DNA from: Haemophilus sputorum CCUG 13788
GTDB lineage: Bacteria; Pseudomonadota; Gammaproteobacteria; Enterobacterales; Pasteurellaceae
Assembly: GCF_000238795.1 (NCBI RefSeq)
Contig: NZ_AFNK01000071.1
Location: forward strand, 62,001 to 126,000
Length of the DNA: 64,000 nucleotides
Direction: 5' to 3'
The notes beneath the pieces are model-generated. The model worked only from the letters and a program-made list of their open reading frames with translations. It was not told the origin of the DNA and made no database searches. Position 1 is the first letter of the stretch. Every line of letters begins with the position of its first letter. This document shows positions 39,263 to 50,027 of this stretch, one piece after another. Made by a program: the position numbers and the translations under genes.

Positions 39263-39934
39263 TTATTTTTTCGTAATTGCCGCTAGCACTTGTTCCGCCG
39301 CATTTTGTTCCGCTTTACGGCGACTTGTCCCACTACCAATAAATAGCATATCAAGCTGGGTAACTTGGCAGCTTACTTTAAAAGTTTGATTATGCGCTTC
39401 GCCTTTAATATCAATCACTTCATAGATTGGCAAAGGCTGTTTCCGACTTTGTAAAAATTCTTGTAAACGCGTTTTAGGATCTTTCTGTGCTTCGCCCGGT
39501 TTAATTTCTGCAAGGAATCCCGCATACCAGTCATATACCTTCTGCATGGCTTGCTCAATTCCCTTATCAAGATAAATCGCAGCAATAATGGCTTCTACAC
39601 AGTCCGCTAAAATGGACTCTCGACGATGGCCTCCACTTTTTAACTCGCCCGGCCCTAATTTTAGAAATTCTCCTAAGTTAAATTCACGCGCAATCATTGC
39701 TAAAGTGTGTTCACGCACTAAAGTCGCACGCATTCGGCTTAACTCGCCTTCATTAGCTTTTGGAAATTGGTCAAATAACGCTTTGCCGATAGCAAAATTC
39801 AGGATGGAGTCGCCCAAAAATTCAAGACGCTCATTATTTTTTGATGCCGCACTGCGGTGGGTTAAGGCTTGAGTGAGGTAATCAAGGGTTTCAAATTGAT
39901 AACCCAATTTTTTCTGTAATCGTTCTAATTGCAT
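39263..39934 (-). CDS. rnc: ribonuclease III
   Basis: Double-strand-specific RNase for rRNA and mRNA maturation. The 223-aa protein has the catalytic signature [36 protein letters not shown] and a C-terminal dsRNA-binding domain ending [20 protein letters not shown]. It is located between lepB and era as in enterobacteria. Confidence 0.98.
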   Translation of the reverse strand: MQLERLQKKLGYQFETLDYLTQALTHRSAASKNNERLEFLGDSILNFAIGKALFDQFPKANEGELSRMRATLVREHTLAMIAREFNLGEFLKLGPGELKSGGHRRESILADCVEAIIAAIYLDKGIEQAMQKVYDWYAGFLAEIKPGEAQKDPKTRLQEFLQSRKQPLPIYEVIDIKGEAHNQTFKVSCQVTQLDMLFIGSGTSRRKAEQNAAEQVLAAITKK

Positions 39935-39993
39935 AATTTTTTGGGATTTCCCAAGTTTTTGTTACAAAGGGCATTGCTTGCCCTTCAAAGGTT

Positions 39994-40040
39994 TAAAGCG
40001 GTCAGATTTGCAAAACATTTTGCAAATTTAACCGCTTGTT
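39994..40040 (-). terminator. inverted USS hairpin after lepB
   Basis: AAGCGGT (39996-40002) and ACCGCTT (40031-40037), extended by GATTTGCAAAA/TTTTGCAAATT, form a long hairpin directly past the lepB stop. Some read-through into rnc is expected. Confidence 0.65.
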
Positions 40041-40042
40041 AA

Positions 40043-40999
40043 TTATTGAATTGAGGTAAACATTCTCTCAAAACGTAAACCTTTCGGGAACTCATTTGGT
40101 TTTTTATCTAAACTTAACCAAATAAATGTCGCTTTACCTACAATATTTTTCTCTGGTACGAATCCCCAAAAACGGCTGTCTTCACTGTTATCGCGGTTAT
40201 CGCCCATCACAAAATAATATCCTTCCGGCACCAACCATTCATTCGTTGGCTGGCCTTCTTGTTGGAAGAAGTAAGGCGCGTAATGGAATGCGTTAGGGTG
40301 GTTGAGAATTTGATGTGTAATGTCGCCAATTTCAGTTTTCTCAATTTGCATTTCGCCACGATAGAAGAAATCTGGATTAGCTTTTGCACCTTCGTATTGG
40401 AATACTTTAACCGTACCATCTTTATGCGTTACAGTTAAAGATTGATTCGCTTCATCATATTTAACTCTATCGCCACCGATTCCGACAATACGCTTAATGT
40501 AATCCACACCCGACATATTATCGCCTTTCGCATCCAATTCTTTCGCTATAATTGAACGTTGCTGTGGAGAACTTTCTAATAAAGCTTGTTTAGGTGTTTT
40601 AAAAACAATTACATCGCCACGTTCGGGACGTCCTGTTTCAATTAGCGTATTTTGCCAAATGGGATCTTTGATGCCATAAGAAAATTTATTCACAACCAAG
40701 AAATCACCGACACGCAACGTAGGCTCCATTGAACCACTTGGGATTTGAAAGGGTTCAAAAATGAAAGAACGTAAAATGGTGACTAACGTTAACACCCCAA
40801 ACAGCGAACTAAAAAATTCGCTGATGCCGTTTTTCTTCTCTTTAGCGCTACTGCATTTCTCATATAACCAGCAACCACCGCAAATAATCACGAGGCCAAC
40901 AAGGATAATCGAAATGCCGTTTGGAATTTGTAGTGAATCCAACCATTTCCAAATTCCATACAATACACCAATAAATACTACCGGTATAACTACTCCCAT
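40043..40999 (-). CDS. lepB: signal peptidase I
   Basis: Removes signal peptides of exported proteins at the periplasmic face of the inner membrane. The 318-aa protein has two N-terminal membrane helices, the catalytic Ser90 in FQIPSGSMEPTLRVGDFLVV, the catalytic Lys169 in SGVDYIKRIVGIGGDRV, and GDNRDNSEDSRFWG. An AAGGAG box precedes the ATG. It lies between lepA and rnc. Confidence 0.97.
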   Translation of the reverse strand: MGVVIPVVFIGVLYGIWKWLDSLQIPNGISIILVGLVIICGGCWLYEKCSSAKEKKNGISEFFSSLFGVLTLVTILRSFIFEPFQIPSGSMEPTLRVGDFLVVNKFSYGIKDPIWQNTLIETGRPERGDVIVFKTPKQALLESSPQQRSIIAKELDAKGDNMSGVDYIKRIVGIGGDRVKYDEANQSLTVTHKDGTVKVFQYEGAKANPDFFYRGEMQIEKTEIGDITHQILNHPNAFHYAPYFFQQEGQPTNEWLVPEGYYFVMGDNRDNSEDSRFWGFVPEKNIVGKATFIWLSLDKKPNEFPKGLRFERMFTSIQ

Positions 41000-41023
41000 A
41001 ATGGGTCTCCTTTTATCAAAAAA

Positions 41024-41066
41024 TTGCGGTCAATTTGCAAAATTTGCATCTTATCTGACCGCTTGC
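41024..41066 (-). terminator. inverted USS element between lepA and lepB
   Basis: GCGGTCA (41026-41032) and TGACCGC (41056-41062) with an inner TTTGCAAA match form a hairpin between the lepA stop and the lepB start. It is probably a partial terminator or processing site. Confidence 0.5.
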
Positions 41067-41092
41067 ATAAGGGGAAATTCCAGATTAAATCA

Positions 41093-42886
41093 CTAATCTT
41101 TACCAACATGAAGAATCGCTAAGAACGCTTCTTGCGGAACTTCTACGTTACCGAGTGATTTCATGCGTTTTTTACCCTCTTTTTGTTTTTGAAGGAGTTT
41201 TTTCTTACGGCTTACGTCACCACCATAACATTTTGCTAATACGTTTTTACGTAATTGTTTTACGGTTGAACGCGCAATAATATGGTTCCCAATCGCCGCT
41301 TGAATCGCAATATCAAATTGTTGGCGTGGAATTAAATCTTTCATTTTTTCCACCAATTCGCGTCCGCGATATGGTGCATTATCTTTATGCACAATCAGCG
41401 CTAATGCATCAACACGATCGCCGTTGATCATAATATCTACGCGAACCATATCCGCCGTTTGGAAACGTTTGAAACCATAATCTAACGAAGCATAACCACG
41501 AGAGGTAGATTTTAAGCGATCGAAGAAATCTAATACCACTTCGCCCATTGGAATTTCATACGTTAGCGCAATCTGGTTACCGTGATAAACCATGTTGGTT
41601 TGTACACCACGTTTTTCCACACAAAGCGTAATCACATTACCTAAAAACTCTTGTGGCACAAGCATATTACATTCAGCAATCGGCTCACGAATTTCACTAA
41701 TGTTGCTAATTGGTGGTAATTTTGCTGGGCTATCGACATACACCTTTTCGCCATTGGTTTGTAGGACTTCATAAACTACGGTCGGTGCTGTTGTAATGAG
41801 ATCTAAATCATACTCACGCTCTAAACGCTCTTGAATGATCTCCATATGCAATAAGCCTAAGAAACCACAACGGAAACCAAAGCCTAATGCCGTGGAGTTT
41901 TCTGGTTCGTAGAATAATGAAGCATCATTTAAACTTAATTTGCCAAGCGCATCACGGAAAGCTTCATAATCATCTGAGCTAATTGGGAATAAACCTGCAT
42001 AAACTTGCGGTTTAACTTTTTTAAAGCCCGGCAGGACTTCTGTTGCTGAATTGTGATGATGGGTTAAGGTATCCCCTACTGGTGCCCCTAAAATATCTTT
42101 AATTGCACAAACAACCCAGCCCACTTCACCAGTTTTAAGTTCGGTGGTATCTTCTTGTTTAGGTGTGAAAATACCAAGACGATCAACATTGTACGATTGC
42201 CCTGTACTCATCACTTTGATCTTATCGCCTTTTTTAATCACGCCATTTTTCACACGAACTAATGACACCACGCCTAAATAGTTATCAAACCAAGAGTCAA
42301 TAATCAGTGCTTGTAATGGTGCTTCTGGATCACCTTCTGGTGCAGGAATTTTGTGAACAATTTCTTCTAACACATCTTCAATACCAACACCTGTTTTTGC
42401 CGAACAGCGTACCGCTTCCATTGCATCAATTCCAACGATGTCTTCAATTTCTTCCGCTACACGTTCAGGATCGGCTGCAGGTAAGTCAATTTTGTTTAAA
42501 ATTGGCACCACTTCTAAATCCATTTCAATTGCGGTATAGCAATTTGCTAAGGTTTGCGCTTCTACCCCTTGCCCTGCATCAACAACTAATAATGCGCCTT
42601 CACAAGCCGCTAATGAACGAGATACTTCATAGGAAAAGTCCACGTGTCCTGGAGTATCGATGAAGTTAAGCTGATAGGTTTCACCATCTTTCGCTTTATA
42701 ATTTAAGGTTACGCTTTGTGCTTTGATGGTAATACCACGTTCGCGCTCAAGATCCATTGAATCTAATACTTGCGCTGCCATTTCGCGGTCAGATAAACCA
42801 CCACAGGTTTGAATTAAACGGTCTGATAAAGTTGATTTACCGTGGTCGATATGCGCGATAATTGAAAAGTTACGAATATTTTTCAT
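41093..42886 (-). CDS. lepA: elongation factor 4 (LepA)
   Basis: Ribosome-associated GTPase of the EF-G family. The start at 42886 ([20 protein letters not shown]) matches the family; an ATG two codons upstream is also possible. The 597-aa protein has G1 AHIDHGKST, the switch [33 protein letters not shown] and the LepA-specific C-terminus [19 protein letters not shown]. lepA-lepB-rnc-era-recO follow in the classical order. Confidence 0.98.
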   Translation of the reverse strand: MKNIRNFSIIAHIDHGKSTLSDRLIQTCGGLSDREMAAQVLDSMDLERERGITIKAQSVTLNYKAKDGETYQLNFIDTPGHVDFSYEVSRSLAACEGALLVVDAGQGVEAQTLANCYTAIEMDLEVVPILNKIDLPAADPERVAEEIEDIVGIDAMEAVRCSAKTGVGIEDVLEEIVHKIPAPEGDPEAPLQALIIDSWFDNYLGVVSLVRVKNGVIKKGDKIKVMSTGQSYNVDRLGIFTPKQEDTTELKTGEVGWVVCAIKDILGAPVGDTLTHHHNSATEVLPGFKKVKPQVYAGLFPISSDDYEAFRDALGKLSLNDASLFYEPENSTALGFGFRCGFLGLLHMEIIQERLEREYDLDLITTAPTVVYEVLQTNGEKVYVDSPAKLPPISNISEIREPIAECNMLVPQEFLGNVITLCVEKRGVQTNMVYHGNQIALTYEIPMGEVVLDFFDRLKSTSRGYASLDYGFKRFQTADMVRVDIMINGDRVDALALIVHKDNAPYRGRELVEKMKDLIPRQQFDIAIQAAIGNHIIARSTVKQLRKNVLAKCYGGDVSRKKKLLQKQKEGKKRMKSLGNVEVPQEAFLAILHVGKD

Positions 42887-42998
42887 GTTCATAAGGGCAA
42901 AAAATGTCCTGTTAATTATTTAATAAGCCAAAAATTTAATCGGGTGATTTTACTTGAAATTAAAGGCTTTGGAAAGGAAGAGTAAGGGGAGAAATGAA

Positions 42999-43046
42999 AC
43001 AAGCGGTTAATTTGTCAGATTTTTTTGCAAATTAACCGCTTGATAA
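42999..43046 (-). terminator. perfect 15-bp inverted USS hairpin after the Na+/alanine symporter gene
   Basis: CAAGCGGTTAATTTG (43000-43014) pairs perfectly with CAAATTAACCGCTTG (43028-43042), directly after the symporter stop codon. Confidence 0.75.
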
Positions 43047-43048
43047 AA

Positions 43049-44494
43049 TTATTCTTTAGATTTCCAAACTAACGGGTCAACGCCGCGATGGATTAGATCT
43101 TTATGTTCTTCAATTCTAAAGACTGGTTCTTCGCCATTTTTAGCTTGTTGTAGATAATCTTTTAATACACGCCAAACTAATGGTGACAAAATTAAAATCG
43201 CAATGAGGTTAATAACAGCCATTGATGCCATGATGGTATCAGCAAATGCCCAAACAATCCCGCCATCACGTACTGCACCAAAGTAAACGAAGAATAATAC
43301 AACTGCTCTAAAGCTCCAAACAAACCATGCTTTGTTTCTGATATAGCGAATGTTGGTTTCTGCGTAAGCATAGTTCCCAATAATTGAGGTATAGCAGAAT
43401 AGTAAGAGAATAAAAGCAAGGAAGTGTACGCCGAAATCACCTAAGTGATATTGCAATGCCGTTTGGGTAAGCTCAACCCCTTTTAAGGTTTGGCTGCCAT
43501 AGTTATCTGACATTAAAATAATGACTGCAGTACAGCTACAAACGACCATCGTATCCACAAATACACCAAGCATTTGGATTAAGCCTTGGCTTACTGGGTG
43601 TTTTGCATCTGAAGTTGCTGCTGAGTTTGGTGCAGAACCCATACCCGCTTCATTAGAGAATAAACCACGTTTAATCCCCATCAGCATCGTTTTAGAAACT
43701 AAGCTACCGAACATTCCACCAGCTACCGCAGAGAAATCAAAAGCGCTATCAATAATTAAGCTGAACATAGCAGGCACACGACTCATGTTCATTCCTAAAA
43801 TAATCACTGCGATAATTAAATAAAACAGCGCCATCATAGGAACAACTCTAGAAGAAACTTGCCCAATGCGTTTTACCCCACCAGCAATAATGATGCCAGT
43901 TAAGATTACTAAAACAGCACCAACATATTCGCCTTTCCAGCCCCATGCGTTGGTTGTTGCGGCAACAATGGAGTTAGATTGCACTGCATTGAATGCAAAA
44001 CCGAAAGTAAAAATTAAAGTTACCGCAAAAGCAATTGCCATCGGTTTAAATTTTAAACCACGAGTGATGTAGTAAGCAGGCCCACCACGAAACATCCCAT
44101 TCGGATCACGCGTTTTATAAAGCTGCGCTAAAGTTGATTCTGCAAATGCTGAGCTCATCCCAATAAATGCCGTAACCCACATCCAAAATACCGCACCTGG
44201 CCCACCTAATGCGATAGCAGTCGCTACCCCACCAATATTACCCACACCTACACGGCTAGCAAGCCCTGTTGCGAAAGCTTGGAATGGTGTTAACGAATCG
44301 CCTTCTGCAGCGCGCCCCCCCCACATCTCACGAATACTTCTAGGCAACAAGCGTAGCTGCACTAAGCCGGTCGTAATGGTAAAGAACATTCCCACACCAA
44401 GGAGTAACAAAATAGTTATATCCCAAAGTGGCCCATCTACGGTATTTACGAACCAGGTTAATAGATTTTCAAACCCTGAAATAATGGTATCCAT
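43049..44494 (-). CDS. sodium:alanine/glycine symporter (AGCS family)
   Basis: A 481-aa polytopic membrane protein that imports alanine or glycine with Na+. Family motifs: GLASRVGVGNIGGVATAIALGGPGAVFWMW, RGGPAYYITRGL, FSNEAGMGSAPNSAATSDAKHPVSQGL and LLFCYTSIIGNYAYAETN. It is like H. influenzae HI0183. A run of eight G on the coding strand (44315-44322) lies in the codons for W-G-G-R near residue 60. An AGTGAGG box precedes the ATG. The upstream gap is too short and featureless for a glycine riboswitch. Confidence 0.92.
   Translation of the reverse strand: MDTIISGFENLLTWFVNTVDGPLWDITILLLLGVGMFFTITTGLVQLRLLPRSIREMWGGRAAEGDSLTPFQAFATGLASRVGVGNIGGVATAIALGGPGAVFWMWVTAFIGMSSAFAESTLAQLYKTRDPNGMFRGGPAYYITRGLKFKPMAIAFAVTLIFTFGFAFNAVQSNSIVAATTNAWGWKGEYVGAVLVILTGIIIAGGVKRIGQVSSRVVPMMALFYLIIAVIILGMNMSRVPAMFSLIIDSAFDFSAVAGGMFGSLVSKTMLMGIKRGLFSNEAGMGSAPNSAATSDAKHPVSQGLIQMLGVFVDTMVVCSCTAVIILMSDNYGSQTLKGVELTQTALQYHLGDFGVHFLAFILLLFCYTSIIGNYAYAETNIRYIRNKAWFVWSFRAVVLFFVYFGAVRDGGIVWAFADTIMASMAVINLIAILILSPLVWRVLKDYLQQAKNGEEPVFRIEEHKDLIHRGVDPLVWKSKE
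44315..44322 (-). repeat. homopolymer G8 tract inside the symporter gene
   Basis: Eight consecutive G on the coding strand in the first fifth of the gene. Such tracts can slip and switch genes off; eight is at the short end. Confidence 0.6.
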
Positions 44495-44594
44495 AAGACC
44501 TCACTATGTTAAATGCTAAAAAATGAACTTTTTGCATTGTAACGAATTTTCAACATTTGAAAAGTTTTTTAAATCTAATTCATAAAAAAGTCAG

Positions 44595-45593
44595 CTAGCG
44601 TTTAAAAAACGTATTTGGTACATTTTCTGTTAAAAAGCTGCTATGCAGTAACAATATTGCCATGACAACAAGTAATAAACCTAGTCCAAACTTAATTATC
44701 GAAAGCAAACGGCGGTTTGTTTTTGTGGAAAAATAAAAGCGACTTAAAGAAACAGCTTTTTGTCTAAGTCCCAATACCAATAAAGCGAACAAGCAAAGTG
44801 TGATACCAGTGCCTAACGCCATGGCCATCGCAGAAAGCATTCCCCAAGCATAAATATCTAATGTGTAGGCCAAAAATAAGACTAAAATGGCACCAGAACA
44901 AGGGCGAATACCAATACTGAAAATTAACATTAATGATGTCCGCCAGTCTTGTGGCTTCTGAAGTTCTGCTTGAGAAGGCAAATGTTGATGGCCACAACCA
45001 CAACTATCATGAGATGACGATATATTCAAAGAAGAGCGTGTTACAAGCGGTCGATTTTGCACATTTTTTTGCAAAGGCGTGAAATGACGGAACTGCATTT
45101 TAGGAGTGCTCGCTTTACGCTGAGCTTGATAAGCGCGATAAACCCAATAAAGCCCGAAAAGTAACATCAGAGCAAAACTCATCCGCTCAACCCAAAGCAA
45201 TGTTAAGTTAAAATACTGTCTAGATAAGGTAAATACCACTACAATCACAGAAACCAATGAAACCGCAACTAAGCCCTGCACCAACGCTGATGCTAAACTA
45301 ATTTTCATGGCATGTTTGATTGCTGTATTTTCCAATGATAAATAGCTACTTAAAATTACCTTACCATGTCCAGGTCCAACCGCATGAAAAACGCCATAGA
45401 GGAAGCTAATTCCAGCTAATGTCCAGCCTGCTTGCTGCTCATGCGCTTTTAAGGCATGTAAGGCGGAAGATAAGCTTAAGTTAAAACTTTTTTGCCATTC
45501 CATCACCTGATAAAGTAATGTCGGATAGAGCCAATAAAGCCCGACAGCTATTATCAATAACAAAATGACGCTTAATCCTGTTTTTACTCGCAT
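44595..45593 (-). CDS. zevB: inner-membrane zinc transport protein ZevB (NicO/RcnA-like)
   Basis: A 332-aa NicO-superfamily membrane protein with motifs GVFHAVGPGHGKVILSSYLS and IGIRPCSGAILVLFLAYT. A metal-binding loop rich in His and Cys (SSHDSCGCGHQHLPS, about residue 195-210) lies in the middle. With the periplasmic protein encoded just upstream it matches the H. influenzae HI1248/HI1249 pair, described as ZevAB and linked to zinc uptake under zinc limitation. Its start overlaps the end of zevA by 10 bp, showing translational coupling. Confidence 0.85.
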   Translation of the reverse strand: MRVKTGLSVILLLIIAVGLYWLYPTLLYQVMEWQKSFNLSLSSALHALKAHEQQAGWTLAGISFLYGVFHAVGPGHGKVILSSYLSLENTAIKHAMKISLASALVQGLVAVSLVSVIVVVFTLSRQYFNLTLLWVERMSFALMLLFGLYWVYRAYQAQRKASTPKMQFRHFTPLQKNVQNRPLVTRSSLNISSSHDSCGCGHQHLPSQAELQKPQDWRTSLMLIFSIGIRPCSGAILVLFLAYTLDIYAWGMLSAMAMALGTGITLCLFALLVLGLRQKAVSLSRFYFSTKTNRRLLSIIKFGLGLLLVVMAILLLHSSFLTENVPNTFFKR

Positions 45594-46207
45594 ACCATTA
45601 TTACTCGTTGTGCAAATTGACGCCCTAATGAAAGATCATCAGGTGTCTCATTTTTATCTAAATTAGACGCATAAAGGCGCAGCGATTGATCGACTTTTGG
45701 CTGTTCAATACGAATCTGACATGCGCTATTACTAATACTGACATCACTATGGCGATTATATTCAATGCCCATGTAATAAGTTGGCTCATAACTCATCAGT
45801 GTGGCTGGCGCATTTTTTAATTCTTGCGGCGTTTCTAAATAAAATTTCACCCTAAACACAATGCGGTTTTGCGCAATCTCAAATGCATAGTCTGTTGGTT
45901 TATCCGTAAATTTCTGCAACTCTCCGTTAGCATTATAAAGATAGCTAAAATAATGCTCATTTTTTGCCGTATCAATCATCTCTTGAGTGATCTTCTTTTT
46001 GGTTTCCTCTGGATTTTTACTGCTTTTTACTTCGTAAATTAATTCAGCGGAAGCAATTTCATCTAAAGTCCAATGCATCTGAAACCCTGTGAGTTGAGTT
46101 TCTTGCATGAGTGCTTTTGTTTGAATATCTAAAAACGAATGAGGATGGGCGCTTGCCTCTGTAGCAAACCATAAACTAGATAATGCAAAAATTGCGCGAA
46201 ATTTCAT
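45584..46207 (-). CDS. zevA: periplasmic zinc-associated protein ZevA (DUF1007)
   Basis: The start at 46207 (MKFRAIFALSSLWFATEASA) has GGGA 7 nt upstream; an ATG four codons earlier has no such box. The signal peptide ends at SA-HPHSF, leaving the mature N-terminus HPHSFLD rich in His as in DUF1007 proteins. The rest shows MHWTLDEIASAELI and MGIEYNRHSDVSIS, and two Cys near the end. Partner of ZevB. Confidence 0.85.
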   Translation of the reverse strand: MKFRAIFALSSLWFATEASAHPHSFLDIQTKALMQETQLTGFQMHWTLDEIASAELIYEVKSSKNPEETKKKITQEMIDTAKNEHYFSYLYNANGELQKFTDKPTDYAFEIAQNRIVFRVKFYLETPQELKNAPATLMSYEPTYYMGIEYNRHSDVSISNSACQIRIEQPKVDQSLRLYASNLDKNETPDDLSLGRQFAQRVIMVCE

Positions 46208-46245
46208 TTTTATTCCCATTTGGTGATTTTAATCGGCTAGATAAG

Positions 46246-46278
46246 AAAAAAGCGAACCGTTTAAAAACGATTCGCTGA
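46246..46278 (-). terminator. intrinsic terminator of rnpB
   Basis: AGCGAA-CGTTT pairs with AAACG-TTCGCT (46251-46276); the A tract at 46246-46251 gives the U tail for the minus strand. It follows the 3' end of the RNase P RNA. Confidence 0.8.
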
Positions 46279-46280
46279 AA

Positions 46281-46662
<382 letters not shown>

Positions 46663-46704
46663 CTAGTATAGCGAATCTAGATTGAAATAGCTATATGTAG
46701 ATTT

Positions 46705-48123
46705 TTAAGCTTTCAAAAGTTGAATTGCACAAGCGGTCAATTTAACCAGATCTTTTACGCCTTTATTTTGTTCAATTCCAGAGTTGAGATCAACCCCTAA
46801 GCAGCCTTGTGCTAAGGCTTGCTCAATATTATCAGGCGAAATTCCGCCCGCTAATAAAGCTTTATTTTTAAGACTTTGCGGAATAAGCGACCAATCAAAC
46901 GTTTTGCCCGTCCCCCCCTGTTGTGTGCCATGTTGTGAATCTAAAACATAACGACTCACGCGAGGGTTTTCCGTAAAGTGAATTTGGCCAGCTTCTGTTG
47001 ATACTGATAATGCCTTCCAGATTTGAATACCTTCGCCTAATTTTTCGGCTAATTCGGCAATATAGATCTCATCTTCATCACCATGAAGCTGCACCGCAAA
47101 TAGCGAAAGTTGTTTTGCAATTTTCTCAACAAATTCGACCGCTTGATTTTGGAATACGCCCACATAGCGCAGTGGTGCATGCACAACTAACTCTTGTGCT
47201 TGGCGTAGTGAAAGCTGACGCGGTGAACCTTCTGCAAAAATCAATCCGCCATATAAATAACCTAACTGATAAACCGCTTGAATATCTTCAATACGAGTAA
47301 GCCCGCAAACTTTATTCTCACCATAAATCACATTTCTTACTGCATTATTGAGATCTGAACTTCCCATTAAGCTACTGCCAATCAAAAATGCTTTGGCAAA
47401 TGGCTTGATTGTTTTAACTTGTTGGTGATCATAAATCCCCGATTCCGAGACTAAACAAACATCAGACGGAATTTGTGCTTGATATTTTTCAACAAGCTGT
47501 ACAATGCGATTCATATCAATGGTTAGTGTATGAAGATCACGATTGTTTACCCCAATGACTTTTGCACCTAATGCTAATGCCCGTTCAAATTCGGCTTCGT
47601 TACTGGTTTCCGTTAAAATGCCCATACCTAATGAGTGTGCTACGTCTGCTAGTTCACGATAAGTTTCATCATCTAATACTGAAAGCATCAATAAAATCGC
47701 ATCGGCTTGATGAAAACGCGCTAAATAGACTTGATAAGCAGAAATCATGAAATCTTTGCATAAAATCGGCTGGCTGGTTTGCGCACTAACTTGGTTTAAA
47801 TAAGCAAAATCGCCTTGGAAATATTGTTCATCGGTCAGTACGGAAATTGCAGTAGCATAATGTTTATACACTTGCGCAATCGCATCTAAATCAAATTCAG
47901 CACGAATTAAGCCCTTTGACGGTGAAGCTTTTTTACACTCTAAAATATACGCGGGTACATCATGCGTGCCTTGCTTCATTGCCGCATAAAAGTTACGTTC
48001 ACTTTTTGTGATTTTCGCTTGAAATTCGGAAAGCGGGAATGCTTGTTGCTTCTGCGCTACCCAAATCGCTTTATCTTGCACAATTTTTTGTAAGATTGTT
48101 GGTTGTGTTTGTAATTGTTGCAT
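46705..48123 (-). CDS. trpC: bifunctional indole-3-glycerol phosphate synthase / phosphoribosylanthranilate isomerase
   Basis: Catalyses two consecutive steps of tryptophan synthesis. The 472-aa protein has a TrpC domain (residues about 1-255: [65 protein letters not shown]) fused to a TrpF domain (about 256-472: [57 protein letters not shown]). This fusion is normal for the group. No other trp gene is adjacent. A G7 run occurs near 46912-46918. Confidence 0.96.
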   Translation of the reverse strand: MQQLQTQPTILQKIVQDKAIWVAQKQQAFPLSEFQAKITKSERNFYAAMKQGTHDVPAYILECKKASPSKGLIRAEFDLDAIAQVYKHYATAISVLTDEQYFQGDFAYLNQVSAQTSQPILCKDFMISAYQVYLARFHQADAILLMLSVLDDETYRELADVAHSLGMGILTETSNEAEFERALALGAKVIGVNNRDLHTLTIDMNRIVQLVEKYQAQIPSDVCLVSESGIYDHQQVKTIKPFAKAFLIGSSLMGSSDLNNAVRNVIYGENKVCGLTRIEDIQAVYQLGYLYGGLIFAEGSPRQLSLRQAQELVVHAPLRYVGVFQNQAVEFVEKIAKQLSLFAVQLHGDEDEIYIAELAEKLGEGIQIWKALSVSTEAGQIHFTENPRVSRYVLDSQHGTQQGGTGKTFDWSLIPQSLKNKALLAGGISPDNIEQALAQGCLGVDLNSGIEQNKGVKDLVKLTACAIQLLKA

Positions 48124-48190
48124 TAGTCGAACCTGCTTAAAAGTGTTAAAATTGCGTTCAATATTACCTTACTCATTTAAAATAGAAAAT

Positions 48191-48502
48191 ATGGAATCTC
48201 GTTTAAAACAACATTTAATTGATTTAGAAACAGCCTTAAAAGCGCATAAACAATGGGAGTCGATTGCCCCAAGCGCAGAGGCTTTAGCAAGTACTCAACC
48301 GTTTTGTGTAGAATCATTAAGCCCAACACAATGGCTACAATGGATCTTTATTCCTCGCATGCATGCTTTATTAGAAGCTAAAGCCACATTGCCTCGTAAT
48401 TTTGCTATTACGCCTTATTTGGAAGAAGCATTAAAAAACGAAATCTATCTAAGTGCGATTACACAACCTGTGCTAGCCATTGAATTATTGCTGAAAGATT
48501 AA
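48191..48502 (+). CDS. yqcC: YqcC family protein (DUF446)
   Basis: A 103-aa protein of unknown function. The start at 48191 gives MESRLKQHLIDLETALKAHK and then the family's STQPFCVESLSPTQWLQWIFIPRMHALLE, close to E. coli YqcC. It ends 3 bp before truC, the same pairing as yqcC-truC in E. coli. Confidence 0.88.
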   Translation: MESRLKQHLIDLETALKAHKQWESIAPSAEALASTQPFCVESLSPTQWLQWIFIPRMHALLEAKATLPRNFAITPYLEEALKNEIYLSAITQPVLAIELLLKD

Positions 48503-48505
48503 GCC

Positions 48506-49252
48506 ATGCTGTTAGATATTCTTTATCAAGATGAGGAGCTGATTGCAATCAATAAACCGGCGGGAATGTTGGTTCATCGCAGTTGGTTAGATAAGCATGA
48601 AACCCAATTTGCCATGCAAACATTGCGCGATCAAATTGGTCAGCATGTTTTTCCGATTCATCGCTTAGACCGCCCAACCTCAGGTGTATTGCTTTTTGCG
48701 CTAAATAGTGAAATGGCACGCTTAATGAGCGAACAATTTGAACAGCATCAAACACAAAAAAGTTATTTGGCGGTTGTGCGTGGCTATTTAGAGGGAGAAG
48801 GCGAAATTGATTATCCGCTGAAAGTGATTTTAGATAAGATTGCGGATAAATTCAGCCAAGAGAAAGAGGCTCAGCAAGCGGTCACTTTTTATCGACAACT
48901 TGCAAAAGTCGAAATGCCTTATCCAGCGGGAAAACATAGTTCTGCTCGTTATAGTTTGGTCGCACTTTTCCCAAAAACTGGACGAAAACATCAACTCAGA
49001 CGGCATATGAAACATCTGTTTCATCCGATTATGGGCGACAGTAAATATGGCGATTTACACCAAAATCGCGCATTAACTACACATACTGGATGCTCACGTT
49101 TAATGTTGCATGCTTATCAGCTAAGTTTTAAGCACCCCAAAACGCAACAAGTAATTACAATTTGCGCCCCACTAGATGAACAATGGCAACAACTTTGCCA
49201 ACATTTTAATTGGCCGATTCAGCATATTTTATCAGGAGCATTAAATGGATGA
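48506..49252 (+). CDS. truC: tRNA pseudouridine(65) synthase TruC
   Basis: RluA-family synthase modifying U65 of tRNA. The 248-aa protein has INKPAGMLVHRS, the catalytic Asp motif PIHRLDRPTSGVLLFAL, TGRKHQLRRHMKHLFHPIMGDSKYGD and LMLHAYQLSFKHP. Its last codons overlap the start of the small yoaH-like gene. Confidence 0.95.
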   Translation: MLLDILYQDEELIAINKPAGMLVHRSWLDKHETQFAMQTLRDQIGQHVFPIHRLDRPTSGVLLFALNSEMARLMSEQFEQHQTQKSYLAVVRGYLEGEGEIDYPLKVILDKIADKFSQEKEAQQAVTFYRQLAKVEMPYPAGKHSSARYSLVALFPKTGRKHQLRRHMKHLFHPIMGDSKYGDLHQNRALTTHTGCSRLMLHAYQLSFKHPKTQQVITICAPLDEQWQQLCQHFNWPIQHILSGALNG

Positions 49253-49397
49253 CGCGTTACTTTCACTCACACATGAACAGCAACAAGCTGCCGTAGAAGA
49301 GATTCAAAAGCTTGCCCAACAAGGCATTCCAATGGGCGAAGCAATTCAAATTATTGCCAATCGCTTACGCGAGCAACATCAAGCGAATAAGCCATAA
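49245..49397 (+). CDS. yoaH: YoaH-like UPF0181 family small protein
   Basis: A 50-aa gene too short for most ORF callers. The product begins MDDALLSLTHEQQQAAVEEI and continues QKLAQQGIPMGEAIQIIANRL, matching the UPF0181/YoaH family pattern (SLTHEQQQ-A-V-x-x-I-Q). The ATG overlaps the truC stop by 8 bp and is preceded by AGGAG, so the genes are coupled. Function unknown. Confidence 0.85.
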   Translation: MDDALLSLTHEQQQAAVEEIQKLAQQGIPMGEAIQIIANRLREQHQANKP

Positions 49398-49401
49398 AAC
49401 A

Positions 49402-49424
49402 AAACGCCGATAAACGGCGTTTTT
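49402..49424. terminator. bidirectional terminator between yoaH and rdgB
   Basis: AAACGCCG (49402-49409) pairs with CGGCGTTT (49415-49422), with A and T tracts on both sides. It serves the two convergent units. Confidence 0.85.
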
Positions 49425-49426
49425 GA

Positions 49427-50017
49427 TTAACGGCTTAATTGTGCTTTTAATAAAGCTAAGGCATTCCCACGGTGAGACACCGATTTTTTCTCTGCCGATG
49501 ACAACTCTGCAAAAGTGCATCCTTTAGGTGGATAGAAAAAGAGAGAGTCATAACCAAAGCCATTTTCGCCGCGTTCTTCATACAAAATTTCACCCTGACA
49601 TTCGCCTAATGCAATAATTGGGTTCGGGTCTGTCTCATGGCGTAAGAAAACTAAACAGCAGACGAATTTTGCTTGGCGATCTGTTTTATCTGTCATTTCT
49701 CGTAAAAGTTTTTGACGATTTTGTGCATCATCGGCCTCTTCACCTGCATAACGCGCAGAATAAAGCCCTGGTGCACCACCTAATGCCAAAACAGCTAAGC
49801 CGGAATCATCGGCAATCGCAGGTAAACCAGTCATTTTAGAAGCATAACGTGCTTTTAATAATGCATTTTCTACAAAAGTTAACCCGGTTTCTTCTGGCGA
49901 ATCTAAGTTAAATTCACTTTGTGCCAACACTTCAAAGCCAAAACTTCCTAGCACATCTGCCATCTCTTTGACTTTGCCTTGGTTTCCTGTGGCAAGTACT
50001 ACTTTCATTTTATCCAT
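49427..50017 (-). CDS. rdgB: dITP/XTP pyrophosphatase RdgB
   Basis: House-cleaning enzyme that hydrolyses ITP, dITP and XTP. The start at 50017 ([20 protein letters not shown]) has AAGGA 7 nt away; upstream in-frame ATGs are unlikely. The 196-aa protein contains the family blocks [49 protein letters not shown] and [15 protein letters not shown], and SHRGNAL near the end. Confidence 0.95.
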   Translation of the reverse strand: MDKMKVVLATGNQGKVKEMADVLGSFGFEVLAQSEFNLDSPEETGLTFVENALLKARYASKMTGLPAIADDSGLAVLALGGAPGLYSARYAGEEADDAQNRQKLLREMTDKTDRQAKFVCCLVFLRHETDPNPIIALGECQGEILYEERGENGFGYDSLFFYPPKGCTFAELSSAEKKSVSHRGNALALLKAQLSR

Positions 50018-50027
50018 TGGATTTTCC

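Noticed and set aside
44495-44594. Possible glycine riboswitch in front of the sodium:alanine symporter
   Set aside because: Such riboswitches precede this gene type in some relatives, but the gap is only 100 bp, AT-rich and lacks the tandem aptamer core motifs.
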